A DNA stretch of 64,000 nucleotides from Thalassospira xianhensis MCCC 1A02616 (GCF_003326475.1 NZ_JPWA01000009.1:1-64000), one strand, 5' to 3'; numbered from the stretch's first letter, positions 44,525-56,392 are shown. A program made the numbers and translations. The notes: generated by a model not told the origin, from the letters alone.

Positions 44525-44707
44525 TTAGGCAGCACCGCCAACGGTGCCAGCCGGATGCTTGATGTCGGCGGACTTGTCAGCGCCTTTGAACAGGCTGCGG
44601 AACAGGCTGCCGATATATTCAGCGCGAAGCTGTTGGCCTTTGCGCACGCCAGCTTCAATCTCGCTGGTTTTGATGTTCAGCTTGGTGATGTCAGCATAAG
44701 TGGTCAT
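44525..44707 (-). CDS. Small conserved-type protein hosting the sRNA
   Basis: A 60-residue protein with a perfect AAGGAGGT site 5 bases before the ATG, the best ribosome site in the window. Its centre, EAGVRKGQQLRAEYIGSLFRSLFKG, is an amphipathic helix ending in FRxLF, like small alphaproteobacterial proteins named for RSP_7527. No function is known. Small ORFs of this kind (DUF1127 proteins in Rhodobacter) are co-transcribed with CcsR-type RNAs, so the message may matter as much as the protein. Confidence 0.78.
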   Translation of the reverse strand: MTTYADITKLNIKTSEIEAGVRKGQQLRAEYIGSLFRSLFKGADKSADIKHPAGTVGGAA

Positions 44708-44729
44708 GGCAGACCTCCTTTAAGAATTT

Positions 44730-44764
44730 GGTTCATTGCGACAACGTGTCGCGTTTGATGAACC
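44730..44764 (-). promoter_or_regulatory. 5'-UTR hairpin before the small-protein gene
   Basis: GGTTCAT/ATGAACC form an outer 7-bp stem and GCGACA/TGTCGC an inner 6-bp stem around an ACG loop, with an asymmetric internal loop. It ends 10 bases upstream of the AAGGAGGT site on the minus strand. It may stabilise the message or bind a regulator. It could alternatively be a DNA operator in the gap shared with the divergent LysR gene. Confidence 0.5.
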
Positions 44765-44843
44765 CAATCTAATTTCCTTTACGGCAGAGGAGAATTACCT
44801 CAATATGCACATTACTTGTGAATATGCGTCATAAATAGGAAAC

Positions 44844-45839
44844 ATGCCGATGGATCGCGCCGCAGAAATGGAAATCTTTGTCCATGCCGTTGAAGAAGGC
44901 AGCTTTTCAGCTGCTGCACGGACCATGCGTCTGTCACCTTCGGCGGTTTCAAAATACATTTCTCGCCTTGAAGACAGGCTTGGCGCGCGTCTTTTGATGC
45001 GCACCACCCGCCAGCTTAGCCTTACCGAGGAAGGCCGTGCCTTTTACGAGCGTGCCCGCACGATCCTAAACGAGATCGAGGAAGCCGAAGAAGTCGTAAC
45101 CCAGCTTTATGCCGCCCCGCGCGGAACGCTTCGCATCAATGCTTCAGTGGCGTTTACCAAGTATCAGGTCGTGCCGCTGATTCCGGAATTTCTGGCGCGT
45201 TATCCCGATGTAAGGATTGAATTGACGCTGGATGATAAATTCACCGATCTGGTCAACGATGGTTACGATCTGGCGATTCGCCTGTCAGCCCTTGAAGATT
45301 CATCCCTGATCGCGCGCAAATATGCGGTCAACCGCCGCATGATCGTCGCATCGCCGGAATATCTGGAAAAGAACGGTATTCCGCGCAAGCCACAGGAACT
45401 TGAAAACCACGACTGTCTGCATCTGTCATCACGCGAAAGCTTTAACGACTGGCATTTCGACACCCCCGAGGGCCATGTTTCATTCCGTGCACAGGGCAGT
45501 TTTTCCGCCAATGACGGCGACGCATTGCACGAAGCGGTGGTCGCGGGCCTTGGCATGGCGAGACTGGCAGAGTACCTCGTGCATGAAGATATCCGGGCAG
45601 GTCGCCTGACGCCGGTTCTGACGGAATATGTTCACGATCTGGCATGGATTTCGGCGGTGTATCCGCACAAACGTCACCTGTCACCAAAGGTCCGTGCCTT
45701 TGTGGACTTCCTGGCCGAAAAATTCACCCCCATCCCGCCATGGGAGCTCGGCCTGCGCGATGCGCGTTCGGTCCGCAAACCCGAAGCCGTTGCCGAAACC
45801 AAGGCCATTGCAGCCCCGGTAACCGGACAGCAAAGCTGA
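44844..45839 (+). CDS. LysR family transcriptional regulator
   Basis: A 331-residue regulator: N-terminal helix-turn-helix (FVHAVEEGSFSAAARTMRLSPSAVSKYISRLE, residues about 10-45), long linker helix, and a periplasmic-binding-fold effector domain (about 95-300) of the CrgA/DsdC-like subgroup. A C-terminal tail of 30 Ala/Lys-rich residues is an addition. AGGAAAC precedes the ATG. It is divergent from the small-protein/sRNA gene, which may be its target. Confidence 0.9.
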   Translation: MPMDRAAEMEIFVHAVEEGSFSAAARTMRLSPSAVSKYISRLEDRLGARLLMRTTRQLSLTEEGRAFYERARTILNEIEEAEEVVTQLYAAPRGTLRINASVAFTKYQVVPLIPEFLARYPDVRIELTLDDKFTDLVNDGYDLAIRLSALEDSSLIARKYAVNRRMIVASPEYLEKNGIPRKPQELENHDCLHLSSRESFNDWHFDTPEGHVSFRAQGSFSANDGDALHEAVVAGLGMARLAEYLVHEDIRAGRLTPVLTEYVHDLAWISAVYPHKRHLSPKVRAFVDFLAEKFTPIPPWELGLRDARSVRKPEAVAETKAIAAPVTGQQS

Positions 45840-45851
45840 GTTCGCAAACGG

Positions 45852-46367
45852 TCAGGTGATCCGAAGCAGAACATCGTTCGGTCGAGCTTTGAACCGGTAT
45901 TCCGACGAGGCACTAAGATCATCAAGAATGCGGGTTTCGCCGGTTCGGGTGAACCCGCATTTTTCATAAAAGCGATGCCCGGCTTCGAACCGTGTGTCGG
46001 TCCAAAGGACAAGATCGGCGCAATCGGGATGGGTTTGTGCCAGCCAATCAAGCGCCTTTGTCAGCATGCGTTGTGCAACGCCCTGCCCGCGGGTGGCACG
46101 ATCCAGATAGACCTTGTGCAATTCCGCCTGCTTTTGCGCCGGATCGAATTTGATGCCGAGGCATCCCAGGACACGCCCATGCCCTTCAACCACCCAGATG
46201 CAGCCATGATCAGCACTAAAATCATCAGCGATGGCATCAAGTTCGGGAAACTCGCCCGCTCGATCAAAGATGCAACCGGGATAATCAGCAAAGACCTCCG
46301 CAATCAGGGTTGCAACCTGGTCGCCGTCCCGGTTGGTGGCTTTGCGAATGTCGAATACCATTTCCAT
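45852..46367 (-). CDS. GNAT family N-acetyltransferase
   Basis: A 172-residue acetyl-CoA-dependent transferase. VYLDRATRGQGVAQRMLTKAL is the acetyl-CoA-binding motif A (R/Q-x-x-G-x-G/A), and GHRFYEKCGFTRTGE is motif B. The substrate is unknown. ATG at 46367, four bases after the fmt stop with AGGG upstream, so it is likely translated with fmt. A run of possible upstream codons lies inside fmt and is ignored. Confidence 0.85.
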   Translation of the reverse strand: MEMVFDIRKATNRDGDQVATLIAEVFADYPGCIFDRAGEFPELDAIADDFSADHGCIWVVEGHGRVLGCLGIKFDPAQKQAELHKVYLDRATRGQGVAQRMLTKALDWLAQTHPDCADLVLWTDTRFEAGHRFYEKCGFTRTGETRILDDLSASSEYRFKARPNDVLLRIT

Positions 46368-46371
46368 CGAC

Positions 46372-47301
46372 TTAGCCCTGCAAAACCACGCCCTTGGCAA
46401 GCTTGTCATAGCCGCGCAAAACCGCATCGGTATCCATAACTGCCTTGCCCGGCCGTTGAATGCGGGTCGGACGTAGCGCACCGTTGCCGCACGCAATCGT
46501 CAGATTATCGTCAAGGATGGTGCCTGCCGGACCGGATTGATCGGTAACGATGGCAGCCTGCACCTTGATACGTTCCTTGCCAAATTCGAAATAGGCACCC
46601 GGCCATGGGGTAAATGCACGGATCTTGCGTTCAAGTGCCGCAGCATCATCGGTAAAATCAAGCTTTGCCTCGGATTTTTCAAGCTTGGCAGCATAGGTCA
46701 CGCCGTCTTCAGGCTGTTTGGTTGCCCGTAATCCGCCAAGCGGAAGCTTTTCAAGCGCCTCGACAATCAGTTTGCCGCCCAGATCGGCAAGATCATCATG
46801 CAGGGCATTGGCATAAGTTTCGGACGTGATCGGAATATCACCGACCAACAGCATGTCACCGGTATCAAGCCCGACATCCATCTGCATAATGGTCACACCG
46901 GTCTTGTCATCCCCCGCCAGTATGGCGCGCTGGATTGGGGCCGCACCGCGCCAGCGTGGCAGAAGGGACGCATGAATGTTCAGGCAGCCATATTTCGGCG
47001 CATCGAGAATAGCCTTTGGCAGGATCAGGCCATAAGCCGCGACCACCGCAACATCGAGATCAAGGTCAGCAAAGGCCTGTTTCTGCTCATCTGATTTCAG
47101 GGAAACAGGTGTGCGGACCTCGATCCCCTGTTCTTGCGCCCATGCATGAACCGGGGTCGGCGTTTCCTTTTGCCCGCGACCGGCAGGACGGGGCGGCTGG
47201 GAATAGACGCAGACAACATCATGACCGGCTGCGACCAGTTGCTTTAACGCCACAAGGGCAAAATCCGGAGTTCCCATAAAGGCAATGCGCAGCTTGGTCA
47301 T
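46372..47301 (-). CDS. fmt: Methionyl-tRNA formyltransferase
   Basis: 309 residues. Transfers formyl from 10-formyl-tetrahydrofolate to Met-tRNA(fMet). The catalytic [19 protein letters not shown] block and the loop FMGTPDFA are intact. Downstream of def but separated from it by a terminator. The GNAT gene follows after 4 bp. Confidence 0.96.
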   Translation of the reverse strand: MTKLRIAFMGTPDFALVALKQLVAAGHDVVCVYSQPPRPAGRGQKETPTPVHAWAQEQGIEVRTPVSLKSDEQKQAFADLDLDVAVVAAYGLILPKAILDAPKYGCLNIHASLLPRWRGAAPIQRAILAGDDKTGVTIMQMDVGLDTGDMLLVGDIPITSETYANALHDDLADLGGKLIVEALEKLPLGGLRATKQPEDGVTYAAKLEKSEAKLDFTDDAAALERKIRAFTPWPGAYFEFGKERIKVQAAIVTDQSGPAGTILDDNLTIACGNGALRPTRIQRPGKAVMDTDAVLRGYDKLAKGVVLQG

Positions 47302-47410
47302 CGGTCACGTCCTATCGTCATCAATCAGGTGGTTGGCGGCAATTTGGCGTTATCTTGGCTAAATGACAAGCCAAGCCTGCAAAGCCAGACGTCCGGTTAT
47401 CAGAATCCCA

Positions 47411-47437
47411 AAATAAAAGGGCCGGTAAATCCGGCCC
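47411..47437 (-). terminator. Terminator between def and fmt
   Basis: On the minus strand GGGCCGG, loop ATTTA, CCGGCCC, then TTTTATTT, 24 bases after the def stop. It would uncouple fmt from def, which are usually co-transcribed. Confidence 0.8.
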
Positions 47438-47461
47438 CTGAATTCTGTGATACGTTGCTGA

Positions 47462-47980
47462 TCAGGCAGACTTTTTCGTCTTTTGCAACTTCTGCACCTT
47501 TTTCAGGATCATGTTGCGCTTAAGCGCACTCAGATAATCCGTGAACAGGATGCCATCAAGGTGATCAAGTTCATGCTGGATGCAGGTTGCGAGAAGGCCA
47601 TCGGCCTCAATTTCATGCTCCTTGCCGTTTTCATCCAGATAGCGCAGGCCAACTTCGGCCGGGCGTTCAACATCGGCATATTGTTCCGGGATCGACAGGC
47701 AGCCTTCCTGATAAACCGATGTATCCTCGGATTCCCAGATGATTTCCGGATTCACGAGTTTCAGCGGCTGGGGCTTTTCCTTGTCATCGGAAACGTCCAT
47801 GACAACCACGCGCTTCATCACGCCGATCTGGGGCGCGGCAAGTCCGATACCCGGTGCCGCATACATGGTTTCAAGCATGTCATCGAGCAATTCACGGATT
47901 TCGTCATTCACCTCGGCCACCTCTTCGCATTCCTGCTTCAGGCGGGGATCGGGAACAATGAGAATGTCGCGCAGGGCCAT
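47462..47980 (-). CDS. def: Peptide deformylase
   Basis: A 172-residue metalloenzyme that removes the N-formyl group from new proteins. All three motifs are present: GIGLAAPQIG, EGCLSIP (metal Cys) and QHELDHLDG (two metal His and the catalytic Glu). rmuC lies 117 bp upstream on the same strand. Confidence 0.97.
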   Translation of the reverse strand: MALRDILIVPDPRLKQECEEVAEVNDEIRELLDDMLETMYAAPGIGLAAPQIGVMKRVVVMDVSDDKEKPQPLKLVNPEIIWESEDTSVYQEGCLSIPEQYADVERPAEVGLRYLDENGKEHEIEADGLLATCIQHELDHLDGILFTDYLSALKRNMILKKVQKLQKTKKSA

Positions 47981-48097
47981 GTGTCTTTTGTCCGGTCTGG
48001 AAATCTATGCGTTCATCGCATTATAGCGAAATCAGCGCTCCGAGATAAGGTTTCGTCGCACGTTAGTCAAGCAAACAGCCCTTCACTAACATGCAAC

Positions 48098-49558
48098 TCA
48101 CCCATGATCGGTACCGGTGTGGGGCGTTTCATCGTCATCATCATCGGTTTGGGCCGCCAAAACATCGGAAGGCGCGCCAAGCAATTCGGTCTTGGTAATT
48201 TCACGGACATGGGTTTCCGCATGAAGCGGTTCTTCGATGGCGCGATCATCGGCCACGATATGCTTTTCCTTAAGCTTGCGGGCGGAAACCAGTACCGTCC
48301 CTTCAAGCGTGCCAAGGGTTTTGTTGTAGTTTTTGACCGTGCTTTCAAGCGACTTGCCCATAGAGGCAAAGTTTTTGGCAAGGGTCCCCAGACGATCAAA
48401 AAGCTGCTGACCGATCTCGCTGATATCGCGGGCATTTTCGGCAAGAGCTTCCTGACGCCAGCCATAAGCCACGGCCTTCAGAAGCCCGAGCAAAGTGGTC
48501 GGCGTTGCCAGAATAACGCCGTCGCGGAAGCTGTCTTCGATCAGACGGGGATCGCGTTCAAGTGCTGCCGAGAAGAAGCTTTCGCCGGGCAGGAACAGAA
48601 CAACAAATTCCGGAGAATCGACTGATTTCCAATAGGATTTCTTCGAAAGGTCCGAAATCACCTTGCGCACATTGGTGACATAGGTGCCCATCAGGGCCTC
48701 GCGGCGGATATCGTCGTGCTTTTCCTCAATCGCCTCAAGATAGGCCGATGTCGGGGCCTTGGCGTCGACAACGATGTTTTTGCCGCCCGGCAGATGAATG
48801 ACCATATCGGGCTTCTGCGCACCTTCATCGGTATTGAAATGTACCTGTTCTTCGAAATCGCAATGTTTGAGCATCCCGGCCAGTTCAACGATCCGGCGCA
48901 ACTGCAATTCACCCCATTTGCCTGATACCGACGAACTAGACCGCAGGGCCGAGCTAAGCGTCTGGGTTTCCTTGGAAAGGCGGGTTTGTGATTCCACCAG
49001 TTGGCCAACCTGATTGCGCAATTCGCCGTAAGCTTCCTTACGCGAGTTTTCCAATTCGTTGACCTTGGTATCAAACGCCTGCAAGCGTTCCTGGATCGGT
49101 TTGACGAGCCCGTCGATCGCCTGCTGGCGTTTTTCCAGATCGCCTTTGGCCCCTTCCTGCATCCGCGAGAAATTCTCACGCGCCAGCTTCATGAACTCGT
49201 CATTGTTGACTTTAAGCGCGTCAGACGACAATGCCTTGAAGCTATCAAGCAGTTTGGTCCGCGCATCATCAAGCATTGCGAGCTTTTCGGTGGTGGCTTC
49301 GCGTTCCTTTTCCAGTCTGGTTTCGGCAATGGCGCGTTTTTCGGCTTCTTCGGAAAGCCGGTTACGCGTCGTCGCCAGTTCGGATACCAGTTCGCGACGG
49401 GCTTCATCAGCCTGATCAAGTTGCGCCGCCAGCAGGGCGGTTCGCGACTCTACCTCGGCCATCGCGGCTTCTTTGGTGCGTTTGACCATCAGCACACTGA
49501 AAACCAGTGCAACGACAAATGCCGCAATTGCGCCCGCTGCAAGAGAGATCGGATCCAT
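48098..49558 (-). CDS. rmuC: DNA recombination protein RmuC
   Basis: A 486-residue protein: one N-terminal membrane helix (about 5-25), a long coiled coil (about 30-200) and the RmuC nuclease-fold domain (about 210-415), with SVSGKWGELQLRRIVELAGM, PDMVIHLPGGKNIVVDAKAP (the PD..DAK nuclease motif) and FLPGESFFSAAL. It limits DNA inversions at short repeats. The C-terminus is acidic. Start ATG at 49558. Confidence 0.92.
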   Translation of the reverse strand: MDPISLAAGAIAAFVVALVFSVLMVKRTKEAAMAEVESRTALLAAQLDQADEARRELVSELATTRNRLSEEAEKRAIAETRLEKEREATTEKLAMLDDARTKLLDSFKALSSDALKVNNDEFMKLARENFSRMQEGAKGDLEKRQQAIDGLVKPIQERLQAFDTKVNELENSRKEAYGELRNQVGQLVESQTRLSKETQTLSSALRSSSSVSGKWGELQLRRIVELAGMLKHCDFEEQVHFNTDEGAQKPDMVIHLPGGKNIVVDAKAPTSAYLEAIEEKHDDIRREALMGTYVTNVRKVISDLSKKSYWKSVDSPEFVVLFLPGESFFSAALERDPRLIEDSFRDGVILATPTTLLGLLKAVAYGWRQEALAENARDISEIGQQLFDRLGTLAKNFASMGKSLESTVKNYNKTLGTLEGTVLVSARKLKEKHIVADDRAIEEPLHAETHVREITKTELLGAPSDVLAAQTDDDDDETPHTGTDHG

Positions 49559-50104
49559 ATTCCCACCGTTTGGTTATAACCTGATTTCTTTGTATCTGTT
49601 TTGTTCCATTAAATCCAGAACGCAACCGCATTGATGTATCGGTGTGAAACGTGGCAAATCGCCAGATCGTGACTGGCGGGATCACAATAATATCACTATG
49701 TTTCAATCACCTATTTCAGGGTGTGCACTTTTTTCGGCATCCAGACAGGACGACCGGAACGGTTTGGCTGTGATCCCATAATCAAACCGCTCGCAAGACA
49801 GGGAAATCAGGATTGTATCGCGGTAATTGCGGTGCATTTTGCCCCCCGTCTTAAGTTGTATTCCCTGAAATCCATCAGCGCACTAGCATAGGGCGCAAGC
49901 GACAGGAACCGATTTACGCCATGCCGTCCGGCTGATCTTGCATCGCCCGTTCGGTTGTCCTGCACCAGTTGTAATAACTGTCATTGCAACTGCAAAAATC
50001 GGCATCTGGCACGCACAAGAATATCGTACCGGCCCAAAGACCTTTCAGCGGGCAGGTGACCGGTACGAGCGTACAGACAACAGGAAACGAACAAGAGGCC
50101 ACAT
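49559..50104. other. Long intergenic region before acs
   Basis: A 546-bp gap between the divergent rmuC and acs genes. I see no credible gene in it on either strand. A weak hairpin CGCCAG/CTGGCG (49660-49678) is the only structure found. A TGGCACG at about 50008 lacks the matching GC element 10 bp later, so it is not a sigma-54 promoter. Such a long leader may hold the acs control region, but no clear CRP-type site (TGTGA-N6-TCACA) was seen. Confidence 0.5.
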
Positions 50105-52051
<1,947 letters not shown>

Positions 52052-52091
52052 TCTGATCTGCCTAAATCGCAGAGATCAGAACTTCAGGACA

Positions 52092-52119
52092 AAACCCGCC
52101 GCTATTCCGGCGGGTTTTT
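52092..52119 (+). terminator. Intrinsic terminator of acs
   Basis: AAACCCGCCG, loop CTATTC, CGGCGGGTTT and a run of T, 40 bases after the acs stop codon. Confidence 0.9.
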
Positions 52120-52306
52120 CCGTTCCAGACTGGGTTTTGCACAAAATGCCCGGCAAAGATCACGCCCCCTCCGGTTGTGCCATATTTTAAATTGGTATAG
52201 GTACACCTTCTGCATTGCAACACTGACCGTTAGGGACGGCTTTCATGCCGCCAGATGACACTCCAGCCCCGGGGACAGACTGGGCTGTTTGATACGGAGA
52301 AATTCT

Positions 52307-53797
52307 GTGAATACCGATTTCCTTCCGCGTTTGCGGGCCGAATGGCTTGGCAATATCCGTGGTGATGTGCTTTCAGGGCTTGTGGTCGCGCTTGCCCTGA
52401 TCCCCGAAGCCATTGCGTTTTCCATCATCGCCGGGGTCGATCCCAAGGTCGGGCTTTATGCATCCTTTTCGATTGCGGTGATTACCGCGATCTTTGGCGG
52501 ACGCCCAGGCATGATTTCGGCTGCCACTGCGGCAACCGCCGTGCTGATGGGATCGCTTGTACGCGATCACGGGCTTGATTACCTGCTGGCGGCAACCGTG
52601 CTTGCCGGGGTGATCCAGATGCTGGCCGGGGCGCTTCGACTTGGAAACCTGATGCGGTTTGTCTCGAAATCGGTGATGACGGGCTTTGTTAACGCGCTTG
52701 CCATCCTGATTTTCATGGCGCAATTGCCGGAACTGACCGGTGTCAGTTACATGACATATGTGATGGTCGCAGGCGGCCTTGCGATTATTTACCTGTTCCC
52801 GCGGATCACGAAAATTGTCCCCTCGCCATTGATCTGCATTATCGTTCTGACGATCCTGTCCCTGTTTATCGATGGTGATCTGCGCACGGTCGGCGATATG
52901 GGCGCGCTGCCCGATGCCTTCCCGGCGATTTACCTGCCCAATGTGCCGCTGAACCTTGATACGTTCCTAATCATTCTGCCCTATTCGGCGGCGGTGGCGG
53001 CAGTCGGGCTTCTGGAAAGCCTGATGACGGCACAGATCGTGGACGAGCTGACCGATACACCATCGAACCGCATCCGCGAATGCTATGGCCAGGGGATTGC
53101 CAACTTCTTTACCGGTTTCATCGGTGGCATGGCCGGTTGTGCGATGATCGGCCAGTCGGTAATCAATGTGAAATCGGGCGGGCGGTGCCGCCTTTCGACC
53201 TTCCTTGCCGGTATTTTCCTTCTGATCCTGATTGTGGTTCTGGGCGATCTGGTGGCGATCATTCCGATGGCCGCCCTTGTCGCGATCATGATCATGGTAT
53301 CGATCGGGACATTCAGCTGGTCTTCGATCAAAAACCTGCGCGAACATCCGCGCAGTTCATCCATCGTGATGCTGGCAACCGTTGTGACCGTGGTCGGCAC
53401 ACATAACCTTGCAATTGGCGTTCTGATCGGTGTTTTGCTTTCCGGGATATTCTTTGCATGGAAAATCGCGCAGATCTTCCGGGTTACCAGCACGCTTTCA
53501 GCCGATGGCATGCAGCGGACCTATGAAGTGCGCGGGCAGATTTTCTTTGCCTCGGTCGAGGATTTCACCAAGGCATTCGATTTCCGCGAGGCACTTGATA
53601 AAGTTACGATTGATGTCAGCCATGCCCATATCTGGGACATCTCAAGCGTTTCAGCTCTTGACATGGTCGTGCTGAAATTCCGCCGTGAAGGGGCCGAGGT
53701 CGAGTTGATCGGTCTCAATGAAGCCAGCGAGACAATTGTTGATAAGCTGGCAATCCATGACAAGCCCGGCGCGCTTGAACGCCTGATGGGCCACTAA
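52307..53797 (+). CDS. SulP family anion transporter with STAS domain
   Basis: A 496-residue inner-membrane carrier of the SulP/SLC26 family. Start is GTG at 52307 with CGGAGAAA upstream; an in-frame TTG at 52289 is weaker. About 12 membrane segments are followed by a C-terminal STAS domain (about 390-490). The SulP signature is near the N-terminus ([24 protein letters not shown]). Substrate may be sulfate, bicarbonate or a dicarboxylate; it cannot be fixed from sequence. A universal stress protein gene follows after 12 bp. Confidence 0.88.
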   Translation: MNTDFLPRLRAEWLGNIRGDVLSGLVVALALIPEAIAFSIIAGVDPKVGLYASFSIAVITAIFGGRPGMISAATAATAVLMGSLVRDHGLDYLLAATVLAGVIQMLAGALRLGNLMRFVSKSVMTGFVNALAILIFMAQLPELTGVSYMTYVMVAGGLAIIYLFPRITKIVPSPLICIIVLTILSLFIDGDLRTVGDMGALPDAFPAIYLPNVPLNLDTFLIILPYSAAVAAVGLLESLMTAQIVDELTDTPSNRIRECYGQGIANFFTGFIGGMAGCAMIGQSVINVKSGGRCRLSTFLAGIFLLILIVVLGDLVAIIPMAALVAIMIMVSIGTFSWSSIKNLREHPRSSSIVMLATVVTVVGTHNLAIGVLIGVLLSGIFFAWKIAQIFRVTSTLSADGMQRTYEVRGQIFFASVEDFTKAFDFREALDKVTIDVSHAHIWDISSVSALDMVVLKFRREGAEVELIGLNEASETIVDKLAIHDKPGALERLMGH

Positions 53798-53809
53798 GGG
53801 GAACGTTCA

Positions 53810-54664
53810 ATGACACATCTGATCGCACTGATCGATGGATCGGGCTATTCGCAAAGTGTACGCGATCTGTCCCGCTGGGTGGCGGAACGGACGGCAGCAT
53901 CGGTTGAACTGATGCATGTCCTGGGCCGTCGGGGCGTGGGCGCTGAACCCGCCGATCTTAGCGGCAACCTGAAACTTGGTGCTCGCACCGCCCTTTTGCA
54001 GGAACTGGCCGACCTTGATGAACAGAAGGCCAAGCTGGAGCTGAAACGCGGTCGTTTGCTACTTGAAGAAGCCAAATCGGGCCTTGAAGAAGCCGGACTT
54101 TCATCGGTTTCGACCAAGCTTCGCCATGGCGATCTGATTGATGCGATTGGTGAGTTTGAAGGCGATGCCGACCTGATCGTGATTGGCAAGCGCGGCGAGG
54201 CCGCCGATTTTGCCAAATTGCATCTGGGGTCAAATCTTGAACGGGTTGTCCGGTCTGCGACCAAACCGGTTCTGGTCGCATCGCGCACGTTCAAACCGAT
54301 CAACAAGTTCCTTATTGCGTTTGATGGTGGTGAAAGTGCGATGAAGGCGGTACGCCATATTGCGAACGGCAAGCTTTTTTTAGGGCTTCCATGCGTTTTG
54401 CTATGCGTTGGCAAACCAACTGACAGCCTTCAGGAAAAGCTTGATGACGCAGCAGCCCTTCTGCGCAAGGCGGGCTACGAGGTCAAGGCCGGTTTCGAAG
54501 CCGGTGACCCGGAAGACGTGATTAAAAACCGCATTGAAAGCGATAATATTGATCTTCTGGTCATGGGCGCCTATGGCCATTCGCGCATCCGCAACCTGAT
54601 CATTGGCAGCACCACCACCGAAATGGTCCGGTCCTGTCAGGTGCCGGTAATGATGTTCCGTTAA
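53810..54664 (+). CDS. Tandem-domain universal stress protein
   Basis: A 284-residue protein with two UspA domains (about 1-155 and 160-284). The second keeps the ATP-binding signature GAYGHSRIRNLIIGSTTTEMV (G-2x-G-9x-G-S/T). The first has VIGKRGEAADFAKLHLGSNLERVV, which fits more loosely. Usp proteins often attach to carriers and adjust them. The 12-bp gap to the SulP gene and the shared terminator make these two a functional pair. Confidence 0.9.
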   Translation: MTHLIALIDGSGYSQSVRDLSRWVAERTAASVELMHVLGRRGVGAEPADLSGNLKLGARTALLQELADLDEQKAKLELKRGRLLLEEAKSGLEEAGLSSVSTKLRHGDLIDAIGEFEGDADLIVIGKRGEAADFAKLHLGSNLERVVRSATKPVLVASRTFKPINKFLIAFDGGESAMKAVRHIANGKLFLGLPCVLLCVGKPTDSLQEKLDDAAALLRKAGYEVKAGFEAGDPEDVIKNRIESDNIDLLVMGAYGHSRIRNLIIGSTTTEMVRSCQVPVMMFR

Positions 54665-54669
54665 TGATC

Positions 54670-54700
54670 AAAAGCCCGGCAGTTTCCCTGCCGGGCTTTT
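54670..54700 (+). terminator. Intrinsic terminator of the SulP-Usp operon
   Basis: AAAAGCCCGGCAG, loop TTTCC, CTGCCGGGCTTTT: a perfect 13-bp stem, 6 bases after the stop codon, usable from both sides. Confidence 0.93.
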
Positions 54701-54725
54701 GGTATAGCAATATGGATACCGGAAC

Positions 54726-55322
54726 TTAGCGCAACAGGAAACGCCCGAAATTGGCGTTGATCTGGCGTTCGAGCTCGCGATCAAGGTCCATCAGGAGCGT
54801 TGCGGTTTCATCATAAACCGCCTTTTCACGTTCGGCCACGGACATCGATTCCGCAAGGGTCCGGGTGCGAACCGCGGTTGCGGCAACTTCGCCCTTCTGG
54901 GTGCCATTCGGATCAAGAACCTCAAGCTTGGCGGAAACTTTCATTTCGACCTTTTCGGACTGATCATCGGTAAAGACGCCCGAAAAACCCTTGGTGGTTT
55001 TAAGCGCGTTTGAGGTGATGGATGCCTCGGTCACGCTATAACGCAGAATGTCACTGGTGCCTGCCGTCTGGATGCGGTCGTCGGGCCAGTTCATCGCCAT
55101 CTTGCCAAGGCTGAACGGCAGATAGCTTTCAAGGTTGTTGTCACCCCCGGCCGGATAGGCCGCCACTTTTTCAATTGGCCCGGCTGCAAATACAATCGGA
55201 TCAAGATGGCGCCAGGTCACATCGGGATAGGTCTGCACCGGTGCGCTGGTACAGGCCGCCAGAAGGGCAACAACTGCACCCGCCAGGGCCACGCGCATTC
55301 CATTGATGGACAATGCCTTCAT
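54726..55322 (-). CDS. Outer-membrane-type lipoprotein of unknown function
   Basis: A 198-residue lipoprotein. The signal peptide ends in the lipobox LLAAC-TS; the ATG at 55322 (CAGGAGAAA upstream) places it at the standard distance. The mature chain is beta-rich with a helical C-terminus (YDETATLLMDLDRELERQI). A Thr follows the lipidated Cys, so sorting to the outer membrane is likely. I do not recognise the family. Convergent with the Usp gene. Confidence 0.75.
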   Translation of the reverse strand: MKALSINGMRVALAGAVVALLAACTSAPVQTYPDVTWRHLDPIVFAAGPIEKVAAYPAGGDNNLESYLPFSLGKMAMNWPDDRIQTAGTSDILRYSVTEASITSNALKTTKGFSGVFTDDQSEKVEMKVSAKLEVLDPNGTQKGEVAATAVRTRTLAESMSVAEREKAVYDETATLLMDLDRELERQINANFGRFLLR

Positions 55323-55438
55323 CAAGTCTTTCTCCTGCCTCAAATAAAAACGCCACCATACCTTTGTGTGGGCATGGTGACGTTGCTTGATGATTAAGGC
55401 AAGGCTGTGACAATCAAAAACCGCGCCGATGCAGCAAC

Positions 55439-56392
55439 TTATGCGTCATCGCCGGATTTAAGCGCACGCAGGTCGGCCTCGTTAAAGCCATAGCGCGTGT
55501 TGCAGAACTGGCAGGAAACCGCGACTTCGCCGCTATCGGGTTCGCGCATGTCCAGAAGTTCCTCAAGCGGATAGGACACAAGCGCACCTTCGATCTTCTG
55601 GCGCGAGCAACGGCATTTGAACTGCAACGCCGTCTGATCAAACACGCGCGGTTCTTCGTCATGGAACAGACGCCAGATCAGGTCATGCGCGGATAGCGAA
55701 ATATCGACCAGTTCGTTTTCGGTCGCACTTGCCATCAGGATCTTGGAGCGGTTCCAGTCCTCGGTGATTTTTTCGGCTTCTTCCGGGGTTGCCGCATCGC
55801 CCGAAGCACTGGCCGGAAGACGCTGCAGGAACAGACCGCCAACCCACCAGTCATTGGCCTGTTCGCCCTGATGGACGTCAAGCTTGAAGGAAGCTTCGAT
55901 CTGTTCGGACTGACGGAAATAGGCCTCGGCACATTCCGCAAGCGTATCACCTTCAAGCGAGACAATACCCTGATAGCGTTCATGATCACCGCCCTGGTCC
56001 ACGGTGAAAGCGATGTGGCCATGCCCCATCAGCTTGTGCACCTGTCCGCGCAGGGCGTCTTCACCGCCGTCTTCGGCTGCAATCATGGTGCTGAGGCGGT
56101 CTTCGTCAACACGCGCACAGGCGCGAATGTTGCCATCACTATCAACGTCGACAACCATCATGCCAATCGGACCATCCGAGGAAGTCTGAAGGGTGAACAG
56201 GCCTTCGTATTTCAGCGCCGAGGACAGCAGGACAGCCAGCCCGATAATCTCGCCGAGCAGATGATTTGCAAGCGGTGGATAGCTGTGTTGACCGATGATG
56301 GTCTGCACCGTCGGGCCAAGCCGGGCGAAACGGCCGCGAATATTGGAATGATCCAGCGTGAAGGGCTGACAAAAATCGACAGCGATCTGCAT
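55439..56392 (-). CDS. hslO: Redox-regulated chaperone Hsp33
   Basis: A 317-residue cytoplasmic holdase. The four redox cysteines are at the C-terminus as KCRCS and SCQFCN (CXC-X31-CXXC), which bind zinc when reduced. The N-terminal domain carries the conserved GEIIGLAVLLSSALKYEG. ATG at 56392 chosen; a TTG at 56458 in frame would add 22 residues. It is behind argF, separated by a hairpin. Confidence 0.93.
   Translation of the reverse strand: MQIAVDFCQPFTLDHSNIRGRFARLGPTVQTIIGQHSYPPLANHLLGEIIGLAVLLSSALKYEGLFTLQTSSDGPIGMMVVDVDSDGNIRACARVDEDRLSTMIAAEDGGEDALRGQVHKLMGHGHIAFTVDQGGDHERYQGIVSLEGDTLAECAEAYFRQSEQIEASFKLDVHQGEQANDWWVGGLFLQRLPASASGDAATPEEAEKITEDWNRSKILMASATENELVDISLSAHDLIWRLFHDEEPRVFDQTALQFKCRCSRQKIEGALVSYPLEELLDMREPDSGEVAVSCQFCNTRYGFNEADLRALKSGDDA

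Noticed and set aside
49660..49690. CRP-like site (GTGA...TCAC) upstream of acs
   Set aside because: The half sites are 9 bp apart instead of 6, so they do not form a CRP site.
50005..50025. Possible sigma-54 promoter (TGGCACG) upstream of acs
   Set aside because: The required GC element 10 bp after GG is absent.
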